Source of the DNA: JAXLVB01 sp044228045
GTDB taxonomy: Bacteria; Bacteroidota; Bacteroidia; Cytophagales; Spirosomataceae
Direction of reading: 5' to 3'
Assembly (NCBI GenBank): GCA_044228045.1
Contig: JBGAVQ010000060.1
Span: 1-23,528, forward strand
DNA length: 23,528 bases
Part shown: in pieces, positions 8,600 to 16,339 of the stretch
Numbering within the stretch: position 1 is the first letter of the stretch
Layout: every line of letters begins with the position of its first letter
Program-made: the position numbers and the translations under genes
Notes under the pieces: generated by a model
Told to the model about the DNA's origin: nothing
Seen by the model: the letters and a program-made list of their open reading frames with translations, nothing else
Database searches by the model: none

Positions 8600-9733
8600 A
8601 TGAATTATCAATCCTTTCGAGACCTCTATTGTCATTATTTACAGGAAAGTTTCCAAAACTTTACTTGTACGAATCTATCTGATAGTGTTGAAAGCGTTAG
8701 TCATGATAAATTAACTCGATATTTGGGTACTTACCCCGTTGATGAAAAGAGTTTGTTTGAGAAACTTTATTCTGCGGTTGATTCTTTACCCTCTAATGGC
8801 TATTTGATATTTGATGATACTGTGTTAGATAAACGTTATAGTCATCGCTACGTCGAACCGTCAAATTTCCATGGTCCGCAGACAATACAGCGGTAATGTA
8901 GGCGGTATTGTCCAAGGTATTGGTGTGGTTGTCATGTTGTATTTCGTACCATCATTAGACAAGTTCTACCTGTTGGGTTATCGACTGTTTGATCCTGACC
9001 TTGATGGTAAAAGTAAAATCGACCACGTAGTGGATTTATTGGACGATGTTCAGAGCCAATGTATTGCTTACCAAGGAGTTCTAATGGATAGTGGGGGGAT
9101 GCCCAATCTATGCCGTTGCTCGCTTATTTCAAAAGATTCGCCATGAAGGTAAATACTTTTATTGTCCTATTAAAACCAATCGTTTGGTGAAAAATTCCAC
9201 TGCCAAGACCTACTCCTCCGTAGGCGATTTAATGTGGAATGAACATCAACAACAATACGGTATAGCTATAAAGGTCAAAGACTTAGCTATGGATGTCAAA
9301 CTTTTTAAGGTTGTTGTCTCTACCGACAAGACCGACTACATACTTACTAATGACCTTAGACCAAATACCGTCGGATTTATTGCCAAAATGCAAAAAATGC
9401 GTTGGAATATAGAATCATTTAATCGAGAAGTAAAACAATTGACGGGTATTGACAAATGCCAATGCCGAAAAGCAACCGCTCAAAGAAATCATATATTCTA
9501 TGCCATGTTGGTATGGAATAAACTTAAACAGACCGATTACCAAACTTGGAGTACGATTTATCAGGTTAAATTTGAACCACTCAAAAATTTTATCATTGAG
9601 AGCCATGTTGGTATGGAATAAACTTAAACAGACCGATTACCAAACTTGGAGTACGATTTATCAGGTTAAATTTGAACCACTCAAAAATTTTATCATTGAG
9701 AGACTCAAAATGAAAACTCCCTCTTTTGCGTAA
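8600..9733 (+). pseudogene. IS701-like DDE transposase, broken by three frame-changing insertions
   Basis: The frame starts at ATG 8600 and shifts three times. First, one extra base near 8869-8870 breaks an expected SNFMVRRQYSGN. Second, a G-rich insertion around 9091-9106 breaks the expected catalytic MDSWYA motif (13 extra bases, or a single G if GGCPI is native). Third, an exact 100-bp duplication (9502-9601 and 9602-9701) repeats the C-terminal part. Removing 1, 13 and 100 bases gives 340 codons, one clean 339-residue frame. DDE landmarks remain: D in LIFDDTVLDKRYS, D in LMDS, E in MRWNIESFNREVKQL, plus the family tail GIDKCQCRKATAQRNH. As written, no full transposase can be made. Whether the lesions are real decay or sequencing/assembly error is open. 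Confidence 0.85.
9502..9702. repeat. Exact 100-bp tandem duplication inside the IS transposase
   Basis: Bases 9502-9602 are identical to 9602-9702 (period 100, no mismatch that I can find), bounded by a different base on each side. The period is not a multiple of three, so it shifts the reading frame just before the C-terminal end of the transposase. Confidence 0.93.
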
Positions 9734-9739
9734 GTCCTA
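9724..9739 (-). repeat. Right terminal inverted repeat of the IS
   Basis: TTTTGCGTAAGTCCTA, the exact complement of the left end. It contains the transposase stop codon. Confidence 0.9.
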
Positions 9740-9744
9740 TTATA

Positions 9745-10093
9745 GTTTTTAGTATGGAGTAAATCAAAAACAGGCTTTTGAAAAAACAAGATATCGCTAT
9801 CCTAAACAGATGTTGGGAGAGACATTCACTGGCTGTAGGCAAGACTGTTGGCTAACAAGAGGAAATGAATCTAACCACCTAGTAATCAAAAAATATTATA
9901 CCTCTTGTTTGTTCCAGAGTTGCTTTAGAAGAATGCACAGTAGAACTGGAGCGATAATGGTATCTCAATAGAAACACTTCCATTTTTTTTCCTATCAACT
10001 GTGATTTTGTAAACCTTCGTGCGAATAATTAGGAAATTGAAACGCAAAACGGCATTGCAGTATCAATACGCTTATTACGAACTCTAACAAGGA
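9745..10093. other. 349-bp intergenic stretch without a recognisable gene
   Basis: This lies between the IS and the sigma-factor operon. I see no convincing reading frame (the best minus-strand frame has 34 codons). A perfect 9-bp inverted repeat, AACAAGAGG (9854-9862) and CCTCTTGTT (9901-9909), encloses 38 bases. It may hold the sigma-factor promoter, but I could not find a good TTG/TAnnTTTG pair. An AAGGA directly abuts the sigma-factor ATG. Confidence 0.5.
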
Positions 10094-10606
10094 ATGAATT
10101 CAACTGATAAATCGAGCCGATTTCTTTCGGTTATTGAGGCCAACAAAGGTATTCTTTACAAAGTGGCTAATTCGTATTGTAAAGACAGCGAAGACCGAAA
10201 AGACCTCGTTCAGGAGATAATTGTTCAGTTGTGGAAATCATTTGAAGACTACAACGACCAATACAAATATTCTACTTGGGTCTATCGTATTGCCTTGAAC
10301 GTAGCCATTTCGTTTTTCCGTAAAGAAAATCGACGAAAAGAAATTGCTAACCCACTCAACGACAGTATCTTGAATTATGCCGATACTAATTTGGCTACCG
10401 AAAAAGAAAAGGATTTAAGCATTTTACAGCAGTTTATTGAGGAGTTAAAAGAACTTGACAAAGCAGTAATGTTGCTGTATCTGGAACAGAAAAGCTACAA
10501 AGAAATTGCCGAAATGATTGGCATCACCGAAACCTACGTAGCAACCAAAATCGGGAGAATCAAAAACGTTTTGAAACAAAAATTTGCAACCATCAAAAAT
10601 CAGTAA
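10094..10606 (+). CDS. RNA polymerase sigma factor, sigma-70/ECF type
   Basis: A 170-residue two-domain sigma factor. Region 2 is around residues 20-75 (LYKVANSYCKDSEDRKDLVQ, then IIVQLWKSF and WVYRIALNVAISFFRK) and region 4 around 110-165, with the helix-turn-helix SYKEIAEMIGITETYVATKI. It lacks region 1 and has no extra domain, as in ECF sigma factors that direct RNA polymerase to a small regulon. Only one base separates its stop from the next gene, a membrane protein in the position where an anti-sigma factor is often found, although that protein has no classical zinc-binding anti-sigma motif. The AAGGA motif abuts the start codon with no spacer, which is unusual for a functional ribosome-binding site. 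Confidence 0.9.
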   Translation: MNSTDKSSRFLSVIEANKGILYKVANSYCKDSEDRKDLVQEIIVQLWKSFEDYNDQYKYSTWVYRIALNVAISFFRKENRRKEIANPLNDSILNYADTNLATEKEKDLSILQQFIEELKELDKAVMLLYLEQKSYKEIAEMIGITETYVATKIGRIKNVLKQKFATIKNQ

Positions 10607-10607
10607 A

Positions 10608-11330
10608 ATGGAAGACGTAGAAATTATCAATATCTGGAAATCTTACGACAAGAAGTTGGAAGAAAACCTATCACTCAACAGAACAATAGCCGAAGATGTA
10701 ATCAAAATGAAGGTTAAGTCTTACTTGGCATCTATGAAACCCACTAAAATATTCACAGTTTTGATTGGTATATTATGGGTAGGCTTTGGCGGTGTAATTG
10801 TTACTAACCTATTTGTATTTGCCTTTGCTAAGGTGAGTAAGTTTTTTCTGTTTTCGGCTGGTATTCAACTAATACTAACGGCTATTGCCATTGTAGTATA
10901 TCTTTACCAGTTAATACTTATTTATCAAGCAGACATCAACGAACCAATATTGGCAACACAAAATAAATTGGCTCGTTTGAGATCTTCAACGCTTTGGGTT
11001 GCCCGCCTTCTTTTTCTTCAACTACCAGTTTGGACAACGTTTTATTTGACCGAAGGAATGTTTACTAACGGAAATACAGTCTTTTATATAGTTCAAGGCA
11101 TCATAACGTTTTCATTTACGTATATTGCACTTTGGCTTTTTTTCAACATAAAGTATGAAAACAAAGATAAAAAGTGGTTTCGACTGATTTTTGAGGGAAA
11201 AGAATGGAGTCCGGTGATAAAATCAATGAATTTGTTGAGCCAAATAAATGACTATCGGTCTGAAAATCAGGCTATAATGAGTAAAGAGCTGGATAGAAAT
11301 ACCCTAACGAACCGAACAGAAGATGTATAG
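10608..11330 (+). CDS. Membrane protein encoded with the sigma factor, possible anti-sigma partner
   Basis: I choose the ATG at 10608, one base after the sigma-factor stop; the longer frame would begin inside the sigma gene. The 240-residue protein starts with a soluble, charged segment (residues about 1-45: EIINIWKSYDKKLEENLSLN) and then has four hydrophobic segments at roughly 48-70, 76-105, 130-150 and 155-180, ending in a charged tail. The cytosolic N-terminus followed by a membrane domain fits a membrane-tethered regulator, but the ZAS motif of common anti-sigma factors is absent. Sigma factor plus membrane protein of this size is a recurrent Bacteroidota gene pair. It overlaps the HD-domain gene by 8 bases, supporting translation from one transcript. 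Confidence 0.72.
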   Translation: MEDVEIINIWKSYDKKLEENLSLNRTIAEDVIKMKVKSYLASMKPTKIFTVLIGILWVGFGGVIVTNLFVFAFAKVSKFFLFSAGIQLILTAIAIVVYLYQLILIYQADINEPILATQNKLARLRSSTLWVARLLFLQLPVWTTFYLTEGMFTNGNTVFYIVQGIITFSFTYIALWLFFNIKYENKDKKWFRLIFEGKEWSPVIKSMNLLSQINDYRSENQAIMSKELDRNTLTNRTEDV

Positions 11331-11919
11331 TCAAGAACTAAAAGAAAAAATCACTTTTATTACTGAACTTGAAAAGCTAAAGGTCGTTTATCGTCAGAAT
11401 GGAGTAACCGATGGTAGTAGGGCCGAAAACAGTGCGGAGCATTCGTGGCACATTGCCATCATGGCAATACTACTTCATGAGCATGCCATAAGCCCTGCGC
11501 TTAACCTCCTGAAAGTGATAAAAATGCTCTTGATCCACGACATTGTTGAAATTGATGCCGGTGATACGTTTCTGTACGATGAAAAACGCAAGAAGGAGGT
11601 AGTAGAAACAGAAAAAAATGCAGCAATACGCATTTTTGGTCTATTGCCCCCAAAACATGGTGAAGAATTTATGGCTCTGTGGATGGAATTTGAAGCGAAA
11701 ACCACCCCCGAAGCCCAATATGCCGCAAGTATAGATGCCATACAACCCTTACTGAATCATCTTGTTACTGCAAAAAGGCATGAAAACCCAAACCAAATGA
11801 CAAAGTCGGCAGTATTAAAAAAGAAAGCTTTCATACAAGATATTTCACCAGAACTGTGGGTGGTGGCTCAGGATATTATTGAAAAAAGTGTAGATAATGG
11901 GCTATATACCAAGGATTAA
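11323..11919 (+). CDS. HD-domain protein, probable 5'-deoxynucleotidase (YfbR/HDDC2-like)
   Basis: The 198-residue protein carries the full HD phosphohydrolase signature in order: SAEHSWHIAIMA (His40), LLIHDIVEIDAGDT (His72-Asp73, with Glu76 and Asp78 nearby) and a later Asp in AASIDAIQPLLNHL. The opening LEKLKVVYRQNG...RAENSAEHS is the HD_3/HDDC2 pattern. Characterised relatives (E. coli YfbR, human HDDC2) remove phosphate from deoxynucleoside 5'-monophosphates using a divalent metal. It is the third gene of the sigma-factor operon and overlaps its neighbour by 8 bases. Why a nucleotidase would be co-expressed with a sigma factor and membrane protein is not clear. Confidence 0.85.
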   Translation: MYSQELKEKITFITELEKLKVVYRQNGVTDGSRAENSAEHSWHIAIMAILLHEHAISPALNLLKVIKMLLIHDIVEIDAGDTFLYDEKRKKEVVETEKNAAIRIFGLLPPKHGEEFMALWMEFEAKTTPEAQYAASIDAIQPLLNHLVTAKRHENPNQMTKSAVLKKKAFIQDISPELWVVAQDIIEKSVDNGLYTKD

Positions 11920-11982
11920 AAGTTGGCTCAACCTCATCAAAAGCACAAATACTTTTTTGATTTACCGCTTATCTATTCGGGC

Positions 11983-12013
11983 TTGTTTTCAAAAGTGGTA
12001 AGGGGCAACTTTG
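11983..12013 (+). promoter_or_regulatory. Candidate promoter of the small lipoprotein gene
   Basis: TTG (11983-11985) is followed after 20 bases by CAACTTTG (12006-12013), one mismatch from TAnnTTTG. This would give a leader of about 23 bases before the ATG at 12043. Confidence 0.4.
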
Positions 12014-12042
12014 GTAATTAGTTCACCTCAATCATACAAAAA

Positions 12043-12237
12043 ATGAAAGTTGTAGCCTTATTACTCATTGTCTTGGGATTGACTTCATGTGGCCAAAATT
12101 CATCACCCGAAGGAAGAATGATGAAACAAATGAATGAGATTCGCCAAGAGATTGACAGCTTAAAAAAACAAAACACAATGATATTGGATAGCCTCACCAA
12201 AATTAACCAAAGGTTAGACAAGCAGAAGCAACAATAA
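12043..12237 (+). CDS. Small lipoprotein with coiled-coil tail
   Basis: A 64-residue protein with a lipoprotein signal (hydrophobic residues 3-13, lipobox LTSC, Cys16 predicted lipidated). The rest is charged and helical, with heptad-like spacing (MNEIRQEIDSLKKQN, then ILDSLTKINQRLD), so a short coiled coil is likely, reminiscent in layout of Lpp-type proteins but without sequence identity that I can assert. It is monocistronic, and its stop lies only six bases from the convergent glgE stop, leaving no room for a separate terminator. Confidence 0.75.
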   Translation: MKVVALLLIVLGLTSCGQNSSPEGRMMKQMNEIRQEIDSLKKQNTMILDSLTKINQRLDKQKQQ

Positions 12238-12243
12238 CCTGAC

Positions 12244-14273
12244 TCAATCCCATCTATCTTCAATCCTGAACATGTGCATAGGTAGCACGTGTGGATCAAG
12301 CTCCACATAGTTCCACTCACCTTTCCAAACATACTTAGCATCGGTCAAGAGGTCGTGTACTACGTATTCTTCTTGGTCGCCTTTACCAATTAGATAAGGA
12401 GGTACCTGAATACCCGCCCCTTGTCGGCTGTTTCCATTGAGATTGACTACGCAAAGGATTTTATTGCCATCAAGAGCCGTTTTGAGGTAGCCAATCAAAT
12501 TATCGTTCGGAATATTCACAAACGTAATGTTGTTGGTGCGTTGCAAGGCGGAGTTTTCTTTCCGAAAACGGTTCACCATCCTAATCAGCATGGTGAGTTT
12601 GTTTTCAACCGTCCAGTCCCAATGCTTGATTTCGTATTTTTCGGAGTTTAGGTATTCTTCTTTGCCAGGGTAAGCTTCGTGAACCATGTATTCGTAAGTA
12701 GGCCCATAAATGCCATAGTTAGACGAGAGCGTAGCTGCCATAAAATACCTAATCAAAAACAGCGGCTCTAAGCCTCCTTGCAGCATATACGGGTTGATGT
12801 CGTGCGTGTTAGGCCAAAAATTAGGGCGAAAATAATGCCGCATTTCACCCTTTGTCAGTTCAGTCATGTACTCCATAATTTCGGCCTTACCTGTGCGCCA
12901 TACGTAGTAGGTATAAGACTGCGTGAAGCCCGCTTTGGCCAATTGCTCCATTACTCGTGGGCGAGTAAAGGCCTCCGACAAGAAAATCATGTCAGGATAT
13001 TTAGCCTTAGTTTCGGCAATTACCCATTCCCAAAAACCAAAAGCTTTGGTGTGCGGATTGTCCACCCTTATGATGCGAATACCCCACTCGGCCCATACAA
13101 AAATAATGCGACGGAGTTCTTCCCAAAGCCCTCGCCAATTTTCGGTTTCAAAATTGATAGGGTAAATGTCTTGGTACTTTTTGGGTGGATTTTCGGCATA
13201 TTGAATAGTGCCGTCAGGGCGAATCTTGAACCACTCGGGGTTCGACTTTACCCATGGGTGGTCTGGTGAGCATTGAATCGCCAAATCCAATGCCAGTTCA
13301 ATACCATAGCCTTGGGCGGCTTTCATTAGATTTTTGAAATCACTTAAAGTGCCCAATTCTGGCAAAATGGCATCGTGTCCGCCCAATTCTGAGCCAATGC
13401 CATAAGGTACGCCAGGGTCGTCGGGTGTGCAATTGGTAGCGTTATTTTTGCCTTTACGAAACTGAGTGCCAATGGGATGGATAGGAGGGATGTAGAGTAC
13501 GTCGAAGCCCAAATCGGCCAAGCGGGGCAAAATGCCCTCTGTGGTTTTGAAAGTGCCATGCTTGCCCGGTTCGGGATGTGTAGAACGTGGAAACAGTGAA
13601 TACCACGTGCTGAATGCCGCTTTTTCTCGATCTACATACACGTTTAGTTCTTTATCATAGCGAGACACATGATGCTTGAGAGGAAATTTATGAACCCATT
13701 CGTTCATCATAAAACTCATGGCCATCTGCACGGCATCTGCATACCGATTGGTGTCTCTAAATAGCTTGGCGGCTTCTTGAACGGCCTTTTTTTCGTCACC
13801 TTTGGCTTGTTTGGCCATTTCGTCTAAGAGGTTGGCACCCACAAGTAGCTCTACATTGACATGTTGCCCATCTTTGATTTTTAGCCCAATTTCGTGCTGC
13901 CAACTGGCCGAATGATCTGCCCAACCCTCAAAGGTATATTGATAATAGCCTTGTTTTTCAACCGTGAAAAAGGCCCCGTAGCGGTCGTTGTTGAGGAAGC
14001 GCATGGTTACTTCACTCCATTTTTTATCTTTTTCGTGTTTGTAAAGCAAGCGAGCCGCCAGATGGTAACTTCGCTCCATTTTTTATCCTTTTCGTGTTTG
14101 TAAAGCAAGCGAGCCGCCAGTTTATCGTGGCCGTCCATGAATATATTGGCTTCGGCATAAATCACTTCGTTGGGTACGGCTTTTACGGGCCATTTGCCAC
14201 CGTCAATTTCGGGTGTAACACGCTCAATTACAACTCGTTGTTGTCCTTGTGTAGATTCTGGAATGGGCATCAT
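12244..14273 (-). pseudogene. glgE: Alpha-1,4-glucan:maltose-1-phosphate maltosyltransferase, frameshifted by a 59-bp duplication
   Basis: GlgE (EC 2.4.99.16, GH13 subfamily 3) extends alpha-1,4-glucans with maltosyl units from maltose-1-phosphate. The N-terminal part (QQRVVIERVTPEIDGG, ANIFMDGHD) lies in one frame and the rest in another; a tandem 59-bp duplication at 14003-14120 separates them. Deleting one copy gives exactly 657 codons, a normal-length 656-residue enzyme. In that numbering the nucleophile is Asp385 (RVDNPHTKAFG) and the acid/base Glu414 (FLSEAFTRPRV); other GlgE landmarks are YIPPIHPIG and LALDLAIQCSPDHPW. The start is taken at one of two adjacent ATGs (14268-14273). As written, translation from a later ATG would lose about 50 residues. 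No treS, pep2 or glgB lies nearby. If the duplication is an artefact, the gene is intact. Confidence 0.92.
14003..14120. repeat. 59-bp tandem duplication within glgE, units differing at three bases
   Basis: Unit 1 is 14003-14061 and unit 2 is 14062-14120. They differ at three positions (about 14008/14067, 14014/14073 and 14029/14088). In the glgE frame all three are third-position changes that keep Val, Ser and Lys. The period is not a multiple of three and shifts the glgE frame. Confidence 0.93.
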
Positions 14274-14512
14274 AGGTTGGTTTACTGTTTGTAGGTACGA
14301 AATGTGGGGAAAAATAGACAAACTGTCAAGTATTTACAAAAACTGATGCAGGAAATAATATGTTGAGGTCTTTGCCGACACAATTCCCGTACCTACCGAC
14401 ACACCCAATTATTTATCAAAATAAAGCCGTTATCTTTACCTACCTTTCAATCAAACTCACTCCGATGCAGTGTTTTCAATGCTTTTGAGCCTAAGAATTA
14501 GACAAAAAATAG

Positions 14513-15619
14513 ATGTTTCGTTCCCAAAAAACCTCCATTGCGGCTCATGTGATAGGCTGGCTCTTGTTTTTGGGGCTTCCGTTGCTGTTTGTTACCCAGC
14601 AGTCGGGTGTTGATACTTTTGCTATCAGCATTATTTCTCCCCGTAGTTGGTTGTTTTTGTTGGTATATATGCTTGTTTTTTACCTCAACACCAACTACTT
14701 AATCCCGCAATTGTATTTCCGCAGAAAAATAACTTTATACCTTGTCTGCTTGGCAATAGGGTTAGTAAGTATCTTTTATTTACAGCCTTTTGAGCGATTG
14801 ATTTATCATCCCATTGAAATGCAACGAGGCCGTCCGCCAGTGATGCCAAACCACCCTGCACTACCACCTGACAACCAATATTTTAGGCAGCCACCACCCA
14901 TGCCACCCAGTCGGCAATCTCCCAAAACAGACATTATAAGCATATTTTTGTTTGGCACAGTTTGGGCGTTGGGCATGGCAATGCGGACTTCAGAACAATG
15001 GCGGCTTACTGAAAAACGAGTTTTTCGTGCTGAAGCCGAAAGAGCAAATGCAGAATTGTCGTTCTTGAAAGCACAAATTAACCCCCATTTTTTGTTCAAT
15101 ACGCTTAATAATATTTACTCGATGGCTGTTACTAACAACCCCAATACGGCGGCAAGTGTGATGAAACTCTCAAATATTATGCGGTATGTTACCGACGAAG
15201 TAAATGAAGATTTTGTGCCATTACAAAGTGAAATTGAGTGTATAAAAGACTATGTTGACTTACAACGCCTCAGACTCAATAAAAAGACGGCTGTTGATTT
15301 TGAAGTAAGCGGAAAAATTGATTATCAGATAATTACACCCTTAGTATTGATGACTTTTGTAGAAAATGCGTTTAAACATGGCGTGAGTAATCGAGAAAAC
15401 TCGGAGATTAGCATTGAAGTTAATGCCAATGACCAAGAGATTAGTTTTACGTGTAAAAATACCCTTTTTGCTACGCCTCGCAATGTAGAGCGTACGGGCA
15501 TAGGTCTAAAAAATACAGAACAACGACTCTTGCACTTGTATCCAAACAGACACTCGTTACAGGTGAGTGCTGACAACGGCCATTATTGTGTGAAATTAGT
15601 AGTACAAAACAAACCATGA
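14513..15619 (+). CDS. LytS/YehU-type sensor histidine kinase
   Basis: A 368-residue kinase with four predicted membrane segments (about residues 11-29, 43-61, 74-91 and 140-157) and no recognisable periplasmic sensor domain. The cytosolic part is the His_kinase family of LytS/YehU: phospho-acceptor motif AQINPHFLFNTLNN with His192, then an ATPase region with FVENAFKHG (N-box) and GIGLKNTEQRL. A proline-rich stretch (about residues 107-137: RGRPPVMPNHP, LPPDNQYFRQPPPMPPSRQ) lies between membrane segments 3 and 4, an unusual extracytoplasmic insert. The stop overlaps the start of the LytTR regulator as ATGA, so the pair is translationally coupled. The signal is unknown. Confidence 0.93.
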   Translation: MFRSQKTSIAAHVIGWLLFLGLPLLFVTQQSGVDTFAISIISPRSWLFLLVYMLVFYLNTNYLIPQLYFRRKITLYLVCLAIGLVSIFYLQPFERLIYHPIEMQRGRPPVMPNHPALPPDNQYFRQPPPMPPSRQSPKTDIISIFLFGTVWALGMAMRTSEQWRLTEKRVFRAEAERANAELSFLKAQINPHFLFNTLNNIYSMAVTNNPNTAASVMKLSNIMRYVTDEVNEDFVPLQSEIECIKDYVDLQRLRLNKKTAVDFEVSGKIDYQIITPLVLMTFVENAFKHGVSNRENSEISIEVNANDQEISFTCKNTLFATPRNVERTGIGLKNTEQRLLHLYPNRHSLQVSADNGHYCVKLVVQNKP

Positions 15620-16314
15620 AACTACGCTGTGTTGCCATAGACGACGAGCCGCTGGCCCTAGAACTTATTGCAGAATATGTTTCTCAACTGCCTGCCCTAC
15701 AATTGCTAAAAACATTTGATGATGCCGTTGAAGGTGTTTCGTATCTGCACGAAAATCAGGTAGATTTACTATTTGTGGACATTAATATGCCTGATCTTAC
15801 GGGCCTTGAATTGGTGGCCTCGCTCACCGAAAGGCCAATGGTGATTTTTACCACAGCACACCGTAAGTTTGCTTTTGAGGGCTTTGAGTTGCAGGCATTA
15901 GACTACCTGCTCAAACCCATTGCTCCTGACCGATTTGCCCGATCCGTAGAAAAAGCCCTTGATTTTTTTGAATACAAAAACGCAAATCGCCCAGATGCTC
16001 CTGAGTGTATTTTTGTGTATTCGGAGTATCGGTTGGTCAAAATCAACCTTGATCAGATAAACTACATTGAAAGCATGGACGATTACATCAAAATTTATGT
16101 AAATGGATTGTCACGACCTATCTTAACACTTTTATCGTTGAAAGGAGTGTTAGAAAAATTGCCAGCCAAGCACTTCAGTAGAATCCATCGAAGTTTTATT
16201 GTGCCTCATGCTCAGGTGCAGTCAATTCAAAACAAAAAAGTGTACTTGACATCAGGCAGAGAATTGCCGATTGGCAACAGCTACAGCCAGTTTGTGGAAG
16301 AATGGAAGAAATAA
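15616..16314 (+). CDS. LytTR-family response regulator
   Basis: The start is the ATG at 15616, overlapping the kinase stop by four bases, which gives the canonical receiver N-terminus (KLRCVAIDDEP). The 232-residue protein has a receiver domain at about 1-120 with acidic pair Asp9/Asp10, phospho-acceptor Asp55 (LLFVDINMPD), Thr80 and Lys100 (DYLLKPI). A LytTR DNA-binding domain covers about 135-232, with the family motifs NYIESMDDYIKIY and FSRIHRSFIVPHAQVQSI. It works with the kinase immediately upstream. Targets of LytTR regulators usually carry paired imperfect repeats; I did not find a confident pair in front of the neighbouring genes. Confidence 0.95.
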   Translation: MKLRCVAIDDEPLALELIAEYVSQLPALQLLKTFDDAVEGVSYLHENQVDLLFVDINMPDLTGLELVASLTERPMVIFTTAHRKFAFEGFELQALDYLLKPIAPDRFARSVEKALDFFEYKNANRPDAPECIFVYSEYRLVKINLDQINYIESMDDYIKIYVNGLSRPILTLLSLKGVLEKLPAKHFSRIHRSFIVPHAQVQSIQNKKVYLTSGRELPIGNSYSQFVEEWKK

Positions 16315-16339
16315 AAAACTGAAATGCCAGTAGCTAACT

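Larger units (their letters stand above)
8527..9744. mobile_element. IS701-like insertion sequence with 5-bp target duplication
   Basis: The element spans 8532-9739. Its ends carry a perfect 16-bp terminal inverted repeat, TAGGACTTACGCAAAA (8532-8547), with its complement at 9724-9739. The flanks repeat TTATA (8527-8531 and 9740-9744), read as the target-site duplication, although the AT-rich site makes chance possible and 4 bp would be more usual for IS701. A single transposase frame fills the element and its stop codon (9731-9733) lies within the right repeat. The transposase resembles DDE proteins of the IS701/IS4 superfamily that are abundant in cyanobacteria. Exact family placement is from memory of motifs and needs an ISfinder comparison. 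Confidence 0.88.

Noticed and set aside
8871..8896. Programmed frameshift in the IS transposase, as known for IS1 and IS3 families
   Set aside because: There is no slippery A-run or stimulatory structure at the break, IS701-type transposases are single-frame, and two more lesions follow.
9854..9909. Inverted repeat AACAAGAGG/CCTCTTGTT as an attachment site or terminator
   Set aside because: The 38-base loop and lack of a T-run make a terminator unlikely, and no integrase is nearby.
12778..13269. 163-residue plus-strand frame opposite glgE
   Set aside because: It is the reverse-strand shadow of a clear GH13 enzyme, and its composition shows no independent protein features.
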